DNA from: Hypsibius dujardini
Taxonomy: Eukaryota; Tardigrada; Eutardigrada; Parachela; Hypsibiidae
NCBI GenBank assembly: GCA_001579985.1
Contig: LRSR01008514.1
Location: forward strand, 1-32,340
Length of the DNA stretch: 32,340 nt
Reading direction: 5' to 3'
The translations under genes and the position numbers were made by a program. Positions 10,201 through 19,697 of this stretch are shown piece by piece. How positions within the stretch are numbered: the first letter of the stretch is position 1; each line of letters begins with the position of its first letter. A model generated the notes under the pieces. That model had not been told where the DNA came from. It was given only the letters and a program-made list of their open reading frames with translations, and did no database searches.

Positions 10201-10831
10201 AGCTCGAGCTTCCTCCACCTGGATGGAATCTCTCGCCCCGCGATCGGGCTCCTGAACTTTTCCGATTGTGTGCGGAGAACACTTACGATCGACTGTGTAT
10301 GGTGCTGTCGGTATTGGGCTGGGAATACTTTGAGGTACGAGGTAAAACAAACAGGCCGGCTAGATTTCCATACTTGCTTTTGCAGTCTTGTGAATTCAAT
10401 GATATTCGTCTGTACTTTAGGAGCTTGGTTGGACTCTTCATCGCAACGTGCCGGAATTTTCTTGGGACACGTTCCACCGGATGCAGCATGCCATAGAGAA
10501 AGTGAGGGATCGTTTGTTGGATGTCGGTGAGGAGTTTGCTGAGGTAGGTCGTATACAGTACAGTGTACTGAAAGATTGAGTACACTCAGGGTCCGGGGAA
10601 TGGGCAAAAAAAGCGGAGCAGGGGGTGGTTTTCAAACAGTGAGAACAATCAACCACCTGACCTGCAGCGGTTGCTTTCGTTGGCGTTCCCTACAGACTTG
10701 AATTCGACAGTTTTTACAGCAAAATTACTCCTTCTTTTTTCCAAGCACTCGTACGTATAATTCTATAACAAAGTTATTCCTTGCAGATTTTTGACGAACA
10801 GGAAGAACAGGAGGAACAAGAGGCCAGCTGA
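7227..10831 (+). CDS. Gene M copy 1: two-module protein of unknown function
   Basis: I do not recognise this family. Exons joining in frame: 7227-7323, 7399-7468, 8401-8581, 9386-9559, 9635-9763, 10164-10334, 10421-10543 and 10787-10831, giving 990 nt and 329 residues. A conserved 70-nt exon-like segment at 9279-9348 (IRLEKRLQQSRMEV..) does not fit the phase. The first 70 residues are Ser/Thr/Asp-rich and probably disordered (DSGVSESDSGTPP). A charged helix follows (NLEAEIAVVEKTLELALERE). Then come two copies of a roughly 100-residue module, each encoded by two exons: PPPLSPEQ..KTYERLAVTLVLIG..YLE plus DRWWYNDV..WNSAE, and PPPGWNLSP..NTYDRLCMVLSVLG..YFE plus ELGWTLHR..EEFAE. The tail is acidic (EEQEEQEEQEAS). 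No signal peptide or membrane helix is evident. The gene is head to head with the MFSD1 pseudogene. A near-identical open copy lies at 14877-19093. Confidence 0.75.
7952..8344. mobile_element. 393-bp inverted-repeat element in gene M intron 2
   Basis: The left end TACGAGATCAAACTTTTAAA and the right end (reverse complement TACGAGGTAAAACTTTTAAG) both continue into a GACGCAC-like motif. The interior has no open frame of note. The same insertion is in copy 2 (15831-16229), and a related segment lies in intron 8 of copy 2 (18836-19040), so it is a dispersed family. Confidence 0.7.
8608..8749. mobile_element. 142-bp TA-flanked MITE, present only in copy 1
   Basis: The termini CTGTACTGCCACGATTATAA and its inverse match over 29 bp with one mismatch, flanked by TA on both sides (8606-8607, 8750-8751). 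The interior holds a (GT)n stretch. The matching site in copy 2 (near 16551) is empty. A second member of exactly the same length lies at 29228-29369. Confidence 0.9.
8757..9106. mobile_element. 350-bp element with 44-bp perfect inverted termini
   Basis: The left arm starts CTGAGGTTACTTTGAGGGTC and the right arm is its exact inverse for 44 bp. The AT-rich centre has no open frame. It lies in the intron after exon 3 of gene M. The same element is in copy 2 at about 16558-16914 with more arm decay, so it predates the duplication. Confidence 0.9.
9781..10010. repeat. (CTGT)n run in gene M copy 1 intron
   Basis: Degenerate CTGT units lie between the two duplicated modules of gene M, pyrimidine-rich on the sense strand. 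The matching array in copy 2 (17890-18050) is shorter. Confidence 0.85.
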
Positions 10832-11523
10832 ATGAGGAAGTGTCTCCAAGATGGGGCCCATGGAAAGTTTGCTCTGAACTTCCGCAGTGCTTCCATTTAG
10901 ATTGGTTTACAGTTTCTCATCAGTGATGGCTGGAATGCGTTTTCGGGAAGTTAATTTGTGCATACCTTGTCCCGCGAGTCGCAAGTACGAGATTGAGACT
11001 TACGATGCCTCTGATTGACTGAGGGGTTTATTTCCGCTTATTCTGACTTCGTTCGTTTAGTGAACCAATATTTTCAAACAAGGAGGTCTGAAACTTTTAT
11101 TTTTCTTCCCCTATGAGTAGATTAATTTGGCTCTTACTCCGCTAAAGTGAGTACATTTTCAAGTCGGATGTTCGTGTGATTAGTTTAAATTGAGTACGAG
11201 TACCAGTGCTGTCTTGCAACTGAACGTTCACCGTTTCAATAGACTAGCTTGACTAGCCCTTCAAGTGCGAGACCGTTTGACGTTGACAGTCACTCAGGAA
11301 GATGACCAGTCTGATCGAAAGGTGCACAGTCCGTCCGAATGACGAAAGGTCAGTCCGGACGATGAACGTCACGGCATATTTGAAGGTGACCGTCGGCCAG
11401 AATAGTTAACAGTCATTCCAGGTCTGTTGAAGCTATGAACGAACAGTCTGAGTAGTTAATTAGAGTCACCGTCACCACAGCCTTGTCCACCAGGCTCTTC
11501 ATATGGACTACAGACCAGACCTT
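10832..11523. other. 3' flank of gene M copy 1 and duplication junction
   Basis: No gene is seen. The stretch to about 11385 matches 19094-19697. After that copy 1 continues through unique sequence into the repeat of bases 1-660 at 11524, whereas copy 2 jumps into FUT8 exon 4. Confidence 0.6.
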
Positions 11524-12173
11524 TTATCCCTCATCAGAGCAACAGGTATTTTCACCATTATACCGAACCATCTGAGTTATGACTTTTTTATTGAACAGCT
11601 TGTCAAAAAGAGTTTGAGAACTGAAGAAGAAACATAATTTGATGGGATGTTCAATAATTTGCCTCGAGCTCCTTTTGACGAAATTAAAACATAACTCCAG
11701 ACTTAAATATTGAACTCCTGAAGAATTCATCATGATCTGTGTAACAGTTACAGTATCGTAGTTCATGTGTATATGAAATGGTTATTACCTTCTACTGATC
11801 TGAACGTTCCATTTTGTTTAGCTATGTCGTTTTTGCACTGGACGATTCAGGGCGAGATGAGATCGCTCTTTCATCACCCTACGGGTACATGCTGCCGTCT
11901 AGAGGCGCACAACACAAAACCGGTTTCTCTTACCGGTACAATCTACAGCGAACTCACACACGATAATTCATTAACTCTCCACTTTCATAAGCTTCCGGGC
12001 AGTACAGTGACATTTGCAAAGCACGTTCCATCGTTCTCAATGCTTTTTCGAAGGAACTTTGCAACACATTTGCGCATTTGCTGTGTAGTGCACAGACCAC
12101 TATTTTGATCGGAGCATATGGAAGACTTTGAAACGACTCGCATCTTCCACCATTATGTTGGAAGAAACTGTTG
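11524..12173. repeat. Segmental duplication arm matching 1-660
   Basis: This is a near-identical copy of the window's first 660 bases with small indels. Together with the match of 4800-11385 to 13190-19697 it shows a large tandem-type duplication. It contains the terminal coding sequence of gene X at its right end. Confidence 0.85.
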
Positions 12174-12514
12174 TGCTCTTGTAGTATCGTTTTCGTACCC
12201 GAACTTTACTCTCCGCGGTGCTCCACTCTCTTTTTTTGCGATTAGCAAACATATTAAAAAAGGCCGGATCATTCTCCTTCAAGTCCTGATAGGCTTGGCT
12301 ACCTGTCAATCCTGCAATTGATTAGTTAAAACTGTTATTACAAAGTCTGAGAAGGCAGACTCCCCCTCCCTCCTTTATATAACTGCTTACCCGGTAGAGT
12401 TGCTGGCAAATTTATACCATGCGATAGATGGTCGAGGAGGGGCACCCCACCGCAAAGGCGAGGTAGCAGTTCCTCCTCGGGTGTGGCAGGCAATGATGCT
12501 CCATGATCAACAAT
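12100..12514 (-). CDS. Gene X: last two exons of an unrecognised protein
   Basis: Two minus-strand exons join in phase: 12514-12391 (acceptor CGGTAG, donor GTAAGC) and 12302-12100 (acceptor TTGACAG, stop TAG). They encode about 107 C-terminal residues: VDHGASLPATPEEELLPRL, then GGVPLLDHLSHGINLPATLP, then SQAYQDLKENDPAFFNMFA and a basic stretch NRKKREWSTAESKVRVRKRY. The 88-nt intron, matching phases and sensible amino-acid composition argue for real coding sequence. I do not recognise the family. I cannot find upstream exons in the AT-rich sequence to 12990, so the gene may itself be a truncated duplicate. Its terminal bases recur at 599-660. Confidence 0.5.
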
Positions 12515-13000
12515 CTACCGAATTGTAAAAACATATATTTAATTTCCTATCCCTAGTTTCGAACGATCATTACACTGCAGTCAGGTAATGCATACCTGCA
12601 TAGTGTTTTTTTATAATACTTACTTTTCGCTACTTTGTTTTACTTTTTTTTCTACACCAGATTTAATTTTAATTACTCTTTGATTTCTATAAAATGTTCA
12701 GTCCTATTTTAATATATTAATACTATTAAAATCCTTGCGAATTTTATAATAAAATAAATTAATATTATTTCGTAATAGTTCTGTCGATATTCACTCATTC
12801 CAATCAGTGGGGGGGGGGGCCTGCGCAAAATCCACTGGAATCGAATGGGACAGATAAAAACTTTGAAATCGAATAGAATGGCCATGGATGACATGATTGA
12901 TTGATTGATTACTTGATAGGACTAGGAGTAAGAGTAGCGATCCTAAAATGGGGCTACAGTTCAATGAAGTCAAGAAGAAGCAAAAAAAGTAACGAATCAT
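12515..13000. other. AT-rich stretch without an evident gene
   Basis: The sequence is AT-rich with a run of ten G at 12811-12820 and short TGAT runs near 12896. I find no convincing exon on either strand. It is not present in copy 1, so it lies at a rearrangement junction. Confidence 0.4.
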
Positions 13001-13014
13001 TTTGGCAACCAATT

Positions 13015-13940
13015 TTTTAAATGTGCCATCTCTGGCAGATACGATATGGCATACCGAAACAGCAGGCAAATCAAAACGTAACCGCAAAGTATCAGAGAGC
13101 CTCCGCCAAAAACGGGAAGACCGCAGCGAAAAACAGCACAATAAACAACGCCAACCGCCAAAACAATCCGGTGAAGCGTCGAAAAATCTCCACCTTGAAC
13201 GGTTCACTATGCTCCGCCCCAGCGTCTCCCGTAGACCAATGGTGTGGTAGTAGCCCGCACCGTCGACACCGATTAGCCCGACCCCGCACAGCACCGTGCC
13301 CAGCCAGAGGGCGCTCCGCAGACCAATCACATCAGCCAAGGCCGAGTTCGCGGTCATGGAACCAAAAGATCTGTAGGCTGGAGGAAATCACCTCGGCGGT
13401 GCAGTTTCCAACACCAAAAATCAACCGCCCCAGCAGCATCAGGATGAAGGCATTCTGCTCGTCTTCGAGGTGGGTGCTGTAGGAGAAGAGACCACTGCAG
13501 GGAAGGGGAAAAAAGAACCAGTTCAACATTTTAGCGGAATGGCATATTGCCAATGATCAATCAATCAATGATTCACTTGCATTGATCGTGCAACCGGCAA
13601 ATGACTAAATCATTCAATCAATCAAATGGCATAATAAATCAATCAATCGCGTCGCTTGGAATTCATCCTTGGCAAGTGCCTCATGTTTTATCATGGTTGC
13701 AAGCTTGTTTCGAGCAGGGACACTTACGAGCCCAGGAAAAAAATCCCGAATCCGAAGAACGTCCCCCTGCTGCCCAACTTGTCAGCCAAAATCCCGGAAA
13801 AAAGTCTGCGCTTTATTTTACCACTTTCTCGGCATAACTTGAAGGAAAACACCTCGGGACATCGTAAGAATAGTCGGTAGTGAAGCAAACAATGCTGGTA
13901 AAGACCAAAACCGGCCATCACACTGACAACATCTTGAGTT
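13015..13940 (-). pseudogene. MFSD1: MFSD1-like transporter pseudogene, copy 2
   Basis: This is the second dead MFSD1 copy. Minus-strand pieces are WPVLVFTSIVCFTTDY with SYDVP (13935-13818), FSGILADKLGSRGTFFGF (13810-13740), LILMLLGRLIFGVGN to FWFHDRELGL (13480-13360), LADVIGLRSALWLG to YYHTIGLRE, and one segment lost in copy 1: KVEIFRRFTGLFWRL with IVLFFAAVFPFLAEA (about 13190-13095), matching human LPLWLIFIIC..VAVFPF. Lesions include about 290 bp missing around 13800 (removing the AVYAWFG helix), a net 68-bp deletion after HDREL that shifts frame, a roughly 10-bp deletion after IGLRE, and later stop codons. It retains regions copy 1 lacks, and the reverse. Confidence 0.75.
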
Positions 13941-14556
13941 GCTGCTCGCCTGGCAGCTTGTGAAAACGACGGAAGGAGTGATGGAGAATCGCGTTGTCAG
14001 AGAAAACTCGAAATCCGCAGAAAAATATTTGACGGGTCATAAAATTAAAGCGAACTGCCCGGGCGGCTTTCCCGCCCGTCAAATGATGAGATTCACCGAT
14101 GATTAGCTGACCACTACCTGGACAGGGGTCCATTCTTACGGTCACAATGGATAACGACCTCCTCAAGTTAACGATATTTTAATTGTGCCGAATTCATTCG
14201 CGAGGTAAGCGACAGAAACGGACATTACAAAGCAATGACCTCTTCTGGCGGAAAAGTATCCATTTCTGTGGTGTTCTTCCTGAGAAATCGGTTTATGGAA
14301 TATTCAGAAACTTGCCAGAAACAACTTTTCCGATTCGGTGAACCGAAAAACGTTACTATACTTCGTCGCAAGGGTTTTCGCCGTTTCACTCAACACCTTT
14401 GATGTTTGCCCCGCCTTCCCTTTCACCCCGTCAACCAATGGGCAGCCGAACAGAAGCCATTCGCCATTGCTGCCTCACCACTTGCCGGATGAATCAACAC
14501 GCGGTGACCTCACTCTCGCCAGTTGATGGGCGGTGCTTATACGTAAATGTACTGTA

Positions 14557-14797
14557 CTGTACGCTCCCGATCTCAAGGGTTCATTATGCTTCACAACCGC
14601 TGATTCACATCAAGCTTGAGCGGATCGTTCAATTCCGTTCATTGCCTGTGAAAGGCCCGTTGGTTTTTGCCTGACAGGCTATGCTACCTTGCTTGATTGA
14701 AATCAAAATTTTTAAGTCAATCAAGTTCAAGTGAATCTCAATGAACAAGCACGCGAGCGACGGACCTAAAATCGACCCTTGAGATCGGATATGATAC
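14557..14797. mobile_element. Decayed copy of inverted-repeat element A
   Basis: The left terminus CTGTACGCTCCCGATCTCAA is intact with TA before it, but the right terminus is reduced to GAGATCGG. It sits where element A sits in copy 1 (6604-6862). The adjoining element B is absent here. Confidence 0.65.
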
Positions 14798-14876
14798 TTT
14801 GTGCTTTTTCTTATCTGAACTTTCCAAGGTCCGAAATTGAATCTGCCTTTGTTGTGACTTCATAATTTGATCGTAG

Positions 14877-17800
14877 ATGGCGCTTCCGCCGAAAAGGCCT
14901 ACGGATCTTGCTGTTGACTTGTCGTCAGATTCGGGTGTCTCCGAATCGGATTCCGGAACACCGCCTTCTGACGGTAAGGGCTTCCATTCAGGCAAATTTG
15001 ATTTGGAATGGCACTTTTAATTCAGCGGTTGATTGTTTTGCGTAGCACCACCTGTCGCTTCTCCCGATTTGCCTCAGAATGATTCTGGAATCGCTACTAC
15101 GATTCCACCGAAATTGTAAGTAATTGGGATTATGATACTGCCGACGCGATGCGCGTGAAGTGGGGCGGGTTTCTTGGGTTGATTGATTGATTCAACGGAA
15201 TTATGTCACTGTGGTATGTGGTTGATTGATCGATTGATTCAAAGGAATTATGTCGATGTGTTATGTGGTCGATTGATCGATTGATTCAACGGCATTTTGT
15301 CACTGTGGTATGTGGTTGATTGATCGATTGATTCAACGGCATTTTGTCGCTATGCTTCGTTGATTAATTGATTGATTCAATGACATTTTGCCATTGTGGT
15401 TGATTGATCGATTGATTTAACGGGATTTTGTCAATGTGGTATGTGGTTGATTGTTAGATCCACTTCCACTCCATCCAATGTTTGGCTTGTTCAGATTTGA
15501 GTACAATGATAAAAGGACCACCTCGCTTAATAAAGGGCTATAGAAATTATCTGCTGCTTACATCTCTGAACTGCAACAAATACGTAATGAGTAATGTGAC
15601 AGTTGAAGAGGCAGATGAAGGCATTTGCTTGGTTCATCGTTTGGTTGAATTAATTTAGTTCCAATTTGTATGGTAATTTTTGAAAATGGATTAAAAAATT
15701 CAATTGACAATATTGTTTTTTGTTTTGTTTATAGTATATTAATTCTACAAATGATTTATAATCCTTTAAATCGGATTATTTTCATTATATTACAGTACTA
15801 TACTCATTTGTCAGTTGTGAGAATATATTAGGACGAGGTAAAAATTTTAAATTGACGCACTGACAAAATCGCTTTTAAGTTGATGCAGTGAGGGAAACAA
15901 AGGGGGCACATGTCGCAACTTGCGCAATTGCTGTGGTTTACATTGCCAAAGTCAAATTGCGCGCGATGCAAAAGAGCAAGTGGCGCCCCTACAGCCTCGA
16001 ATCCGAGTTTTTACACCAACATTTGTCCTTCTTTTTTCCAAGCACTCGTACGTAGTCTACAACCCGATTCCTACTTTTGATTGGGTAACATCTTGTTACC
16101 AAATTTTTTTAACGTTTTCAAAGTTTCAAATTTCAACTATTGGCAAATCGTGAAACAGCAGGGAAAATAGAAAATGCGTCAACTTAAAAGCGATTTTGCC
16201 AGTGCGTCAACTTAAAAGTTTTTCTTCTTATTCTATATTAATATAAAGTCGGTTAAAACTTGAAGGAGCAATTTTGTGAAATCTCCAGATCTGGCAAATG
16301 TAATTAATGTTCGCGGTACAGGCAGCCCGGATCCCAGGACCATACGACGGGAATGGGGAACTTGACGAGCTCTTCCACTTCCGTGCCGACTTGTGCAGCG
16401 TGGAAGGAAGACGAATCGAAAGAAAAAGAAGAGGAAGAAGACCAGAATCTAGAGGCTGAAATCGCTGTTGTGGAAAGGGCGCTGGAGTTGTCTTTGGAAC
16501 GAAACCGACAAGTGGATGAGAACTACGTAAGTAACTAAAGTGAGCGTACGTACTGTGTTGAGGTTACTTTGAGGGTCGTTGTTTGGGTTCTGGTGGGCCG
16601 TGTGGGACAACCACAAATTTGATTTGTTTAGCGATTGATTGATTTATTGGCCAACAGAATAATGCATTGCGCTTTTTTTTCGCGGTATGTACGTCATAGA
16701 CGATAAATAATAGCTAATAACAAATGAATTCAATCATAGCGACAACTGAATCGTGAAGAAACTGCAATATAATGCAGAGGATAGCGCTTGGAAATAAAAA
16801 TGACAATAAAATAAGAGGTGCAGTAATGGGACCTAAATTAATCAAAACTTGATACTCATGTTCTACCCCTACGGCCCACCAGAACCCAAACAACGACACT
16901 CAAACTATCCTCAACACAACTCTACACGTGGCAAAAACATTGCGCTAACCGAGTTAAGCCATTACACTCGTTGTAACACAGCCTCGAGTTAAGTCCTTAA
17001 TTCAGTTAGCGCAAGGGTCTTGTCACGTATGTACATACTGTGCATGGCGTGGCATCAGGCTGCCCGAGTTAGGGATGGCATCAAATGATCAAATGACTTT
17101 CAAAATCAAATGTAATCAAATGAAATCATATTTTCATGAGTAAAGGAGTAATGAGAAATCAAATGATCAAATGATCAAATGATCAAATGACTTTCAAAAT
17201 CTATTCAAATCAAACTGTTGGCCTTTCCTCATTTGATGCCATCCCTAGCCCGAGTCGTTTTAACTCTTGATCATACAGTGTACCAGCAAAAGAGCTTCCC
17301 GCCAAACCCTTCCAACTGTTTTTATTTCGATCTGCTTGCTCCGTTTTCGTACTTCAATTTTTTCTATTACTTGCACCCTCAGATGCGGCTTGAAAAAGGA
17401 CTACAGCAGCTTCGAATGGAGATTAGGCTCGTGAGAAGTCAGCTAGGGGAAGGTCAGTTTCAATCTAGGACAAGCCCACATCTCAACAGTATGTGGACAC
17501 TTGGATGAATAACTATTGTATTGTAGTGGCACCGCCTCCTCTAAGTCCGGAGCAGGAGGAGAAAGGCAAATTGATTTGTGCTTCTATCGTCTACTACTGC
17601 AGGGAGAAAACGTACGAGCGGCTGGCCGTCACGTTGGTGTTGATCGGACCGGCGTTTCTGGAGGTACTATTTATTCCCTTATTCATCGCTTTCACACTGA
17701 GACATTCTTTAATATTTCGGAAAACTTCGCCATTGCAGTACATCGTTGACACTGCTTTCCTTGATCGGTGGTGGTATTACGATGTGACGAATAACCAACT

Positions 17801-19093
17801 CAAAACAGTCCAACTCACCGCTCTTCGGATTTTGAACAGACATAAAGATGGCTGGAACTCAGCAGAGGTGAAGGAATTCTAACTAGTTTCTCTCTACTTC
17901 TGTCTGATCTGATCTGTCTGTCTGTCTTTCTGACTGTCTTATCTGTCTGTCTTTCTGTCTGTCTGTCTGTCTCCCGGCCTGTCTGTCTGTATGATGTCTG
18001 ACTGTTTGTCAATCTGTCTCCTTTTTTCTGTTCTTTATCTCTGTTTGTCTGTGCGATTGTCTTGTCGTCTATATTCATCTTTTTCAATCCGCGCGTTTGT
18101 GGATCTTATATATGCTCTTTGGTCTGTTGGTTTGTTCATGTGGTTTTGACAGTTTGTCTCTCCGTTGCGCTTTTTAATTTTTTCTATTGCTCTATTTAGC
18201 CTTCTTCTTTGTCTTCAGCTAGTCAATAACGACCGAGAAGTGAAAACCGTGTGCGAGCTCGAGCTTCCTCCACCTGGATGGAATCTCTCGCCCCGCAATC
18301 GGGCTCCTGAACTTTTCCGATTGTGTGCGGAGAACACTTACGACCGACTGTGTTTGGTGCTGACGGTATTGGGCTGGGAATATTTTGAGGTACGAGGTAA
18401 AGCGTTTAAATTGATGCACTTTTTATTCTCCCTGCTGTTGTTACGATTTGCCATTTGGGCAAAAGTAATCACATGCAATCACAACTTCAAGATATCTATT
18501 TTTTCTATTTTGTTTCTAAAAAATTAATGTTCCGAAAGAAAAAAAATTACAGTATGTTGCTTGGTCACCCTCTTCTGAATTTAATTTGTGAAGTTGGTAT
18601 AACAGATGATTATTTGGATACCTGAAAACAATTCAGGCCGGACAGATTTCCATACTTCCTTTTGCAGTCTTGAAAATTCAATGATATTCGTCTGTACTTT
18701 AGGAGCTTGGTTGGACTCTTCATCGCGACGTGCCGGAATTTTCTTGGGACACGTTTCACCGGATTCATGATGCTATAGAGAAAGTGAGGGATCGTTTGTT
18801 GGATGTCGGTGAGGACTTCGCTGAGGTATGTCGTATACGAGATAGAACTTTTAAGTTGACGCACTAGCAAAATCGCCTTTAAGTTGACGCAGCGAGGGAA
18901 ACAGGGGGCGCACATGTCGCAACTGATGCAATGTGTGCGCAATGGAGCAAGCGGCGCCCCCTACAGACTTGAATTCGACAGTTTTTACAGCAAAATTACT
19001 CCTTCTTTTTTCCAAGCCCTCGTACGTATAGTTTTATAACAAGGTTATTCCTTGCAGATTTTTGACGAACAGGAGGAACAAGAGGCCAGCTGA
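14877..19093 (+). CDS. Gene M copy 2: two-module protein of unknown function
   Basis: This is an open paralogue of the gene at 7227-10831. Exons: 14877-14973, 15046-15115, 16322-16526, 17490-17663, 17739-17867, 18219-18389, 18703-18825 and 19058-19093, giving 1005 nt and 334 residues in one frame. Relative to copy 1 it has eight extra, mostly charged residues (around SKEKEEEED) before the charged helix and a shorter acidic tail. The helix reads VVERALELSLERN and matches the ubiquitin-interacting-motif pattern (hydrophobic-x-x-A-x-x-x-S), which copy 1 lacks (T and A at the two key positions). Both modules keep PPP..SP, TYERL/TYDRL and the W-rich second exon. The exon-like segment at 17383-17452 (MRLEKGLQQLRMEI..) again does not fit the phase. 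Introns hold several inserted elements. Confidence 0.75.
15179..15455. repeat. About 50-bp tandem repeat, roughly six units
   Basis: Units of the type 'GATTGATCGATTGATTCAAC, then GGCATTTTGTCACTGTGGTATGTGG' lie in intron 2 of gene M copy 2. Copy 1 has only about two units (7495-7600), so the array expanded in one copy. Confidence 0.8.
15831..16229. mobile_element. Inverted-repeat element, orthologous to 7952-8344
   Basis: It has the same family and insertion site as in gene M copy 1, but the arms are longer here: GACGCACTGACAAAATCGC near the left end is mirrored near the right end. The arms flank AT-rich sequence with no open frame of note. Confidence 0.65.
16558..16914. mobile_element. Inverted-repeat element, orthologous to 8757-9106
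   Basis: The left arm TTGAGGTTACTTTGAGGGTC is well kept, and the right arm carries several substitutions. It occupies the same intron position as in copy 1. Confidence 0.85.
16926..17028. mobile_element. About 103-bp inverted-repeat insertion, copy 2 only
   Basis: The left arm ACGTGGCAAAAACATTGCGC and the inverted right arm (ACGTGACAAGACCCTTGCGC on the opposite strand) continue into CTAAC. Copy 1 reads straight through at about 9111-9114. A weakly similar sequence lies near 21240 within the large element. Confidence 0.7.
17070..17247. mobile_element. 178-bp hAT-type MITE with perfect 8-bp target duplication
   Basis: The 19-bp terminal inverted repeats TAGGGATGGCATCAAATGA are exact. Both sides carry the 8-bp duplication GCCCGAGT (17062-17069 and 17248-17255). 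Copy 1 keeps the single uninserted site GCCCGAAT at 9144-9151. The interior is made of repeated ATCAAATG units and is non-coding. Confidence 0.95.
17890..18050. repeat. (CTGT)n run in gene M copy 2 intron
   Basis: Degenerate CTGT array matching 9781-10010 but shorter, lying between the exons of modules 1 and 2. Confidence 0.85.
18836..19040. repeat. Dispersed repeat segment in gene M copy 2 intron 8
   Basis: It begins TACGAGATAGAACTTTTAAG and runs through GGGGGCGCACATGTCGCAAC to TTTTTTCCAAGCCCTCGTAC, resembling the left part of the elements at 7952 and 15831. Copy 1's matching intron keeps only the right third (10679-10760) next to unrelated sequence. Confidence 0.6.
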
Positions 19094-19697
19094 ATGAGGA
19101 AGTGTCTCCAAGATGGGGCCCATGGAAAATTTGCTCTGAACTTCCGCAGTGCTTCCGTTTAGATTGGTTTACAGTTTCTCATCAGTGATTGCTGGAATGC
19201 GTTTTCGGAAAGTTAATTTGTACATTCCCCGTCCCGCGAGTCGCGAGTACAGGCTTGAGACTTGCGATGCCACTGATTGAACTGAGGAGTTAAGGAGAAC
19301 CGGGAAGTTAAGGAGGACTGAGAAGTTTATTTCCGCTCATGCTCACTTCGTTCGTTTAGTGAACAAGATTTTCGGACTAGGAGGTCTGAAACTAATTTTT
19401 TTTCTTGATATCTGAGTAGATTAATTTGGCTTTTTACTCCGCTAAAGTGAGTGTACTTTGAAGTCGAAAGTTCGTGTGATTAGTTTGAATTCATTACGAG
19501 TACCAGTGCTGTCTTGCAACTGACCGTTCACCATTTCAATAGACTGTCTTAATTCAAAAACTAGCCTGCCCTTTAAGTGCGAGACTGTTTGACGTTGACC
19601 GTCACTCAGGAAGACGGACAGTCTGATCGAAAGGTAGGCAGTTCGTCCGAATGACGGAAGGTCAGTCCGGACGATGAACGTCACGGCACATTTGAAA
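19094..19697. other. 3' flank of gene M copy 2, matching 10832-11385
   Basis: No gene is seen. The similarity to the copy 1 flank ends at 'AACGTCACGGCACATTTGAA', after which the sequence switches within a few bases to the middle of FUT8 exon 4. This fixes a rearrangement breakpoint. Confidence 0.7.

Noticed and set aside
12385-12530. Structured patch resembling U1 snRNA or a spliced-leader RNA (CTTACCCGG, ATACCATG, GGCGAGG)
   Set aside because: The minus strand of this patch is an in-phase exon of gene X with proper splice signals, and the U1A loop and a good Sm site are absent.
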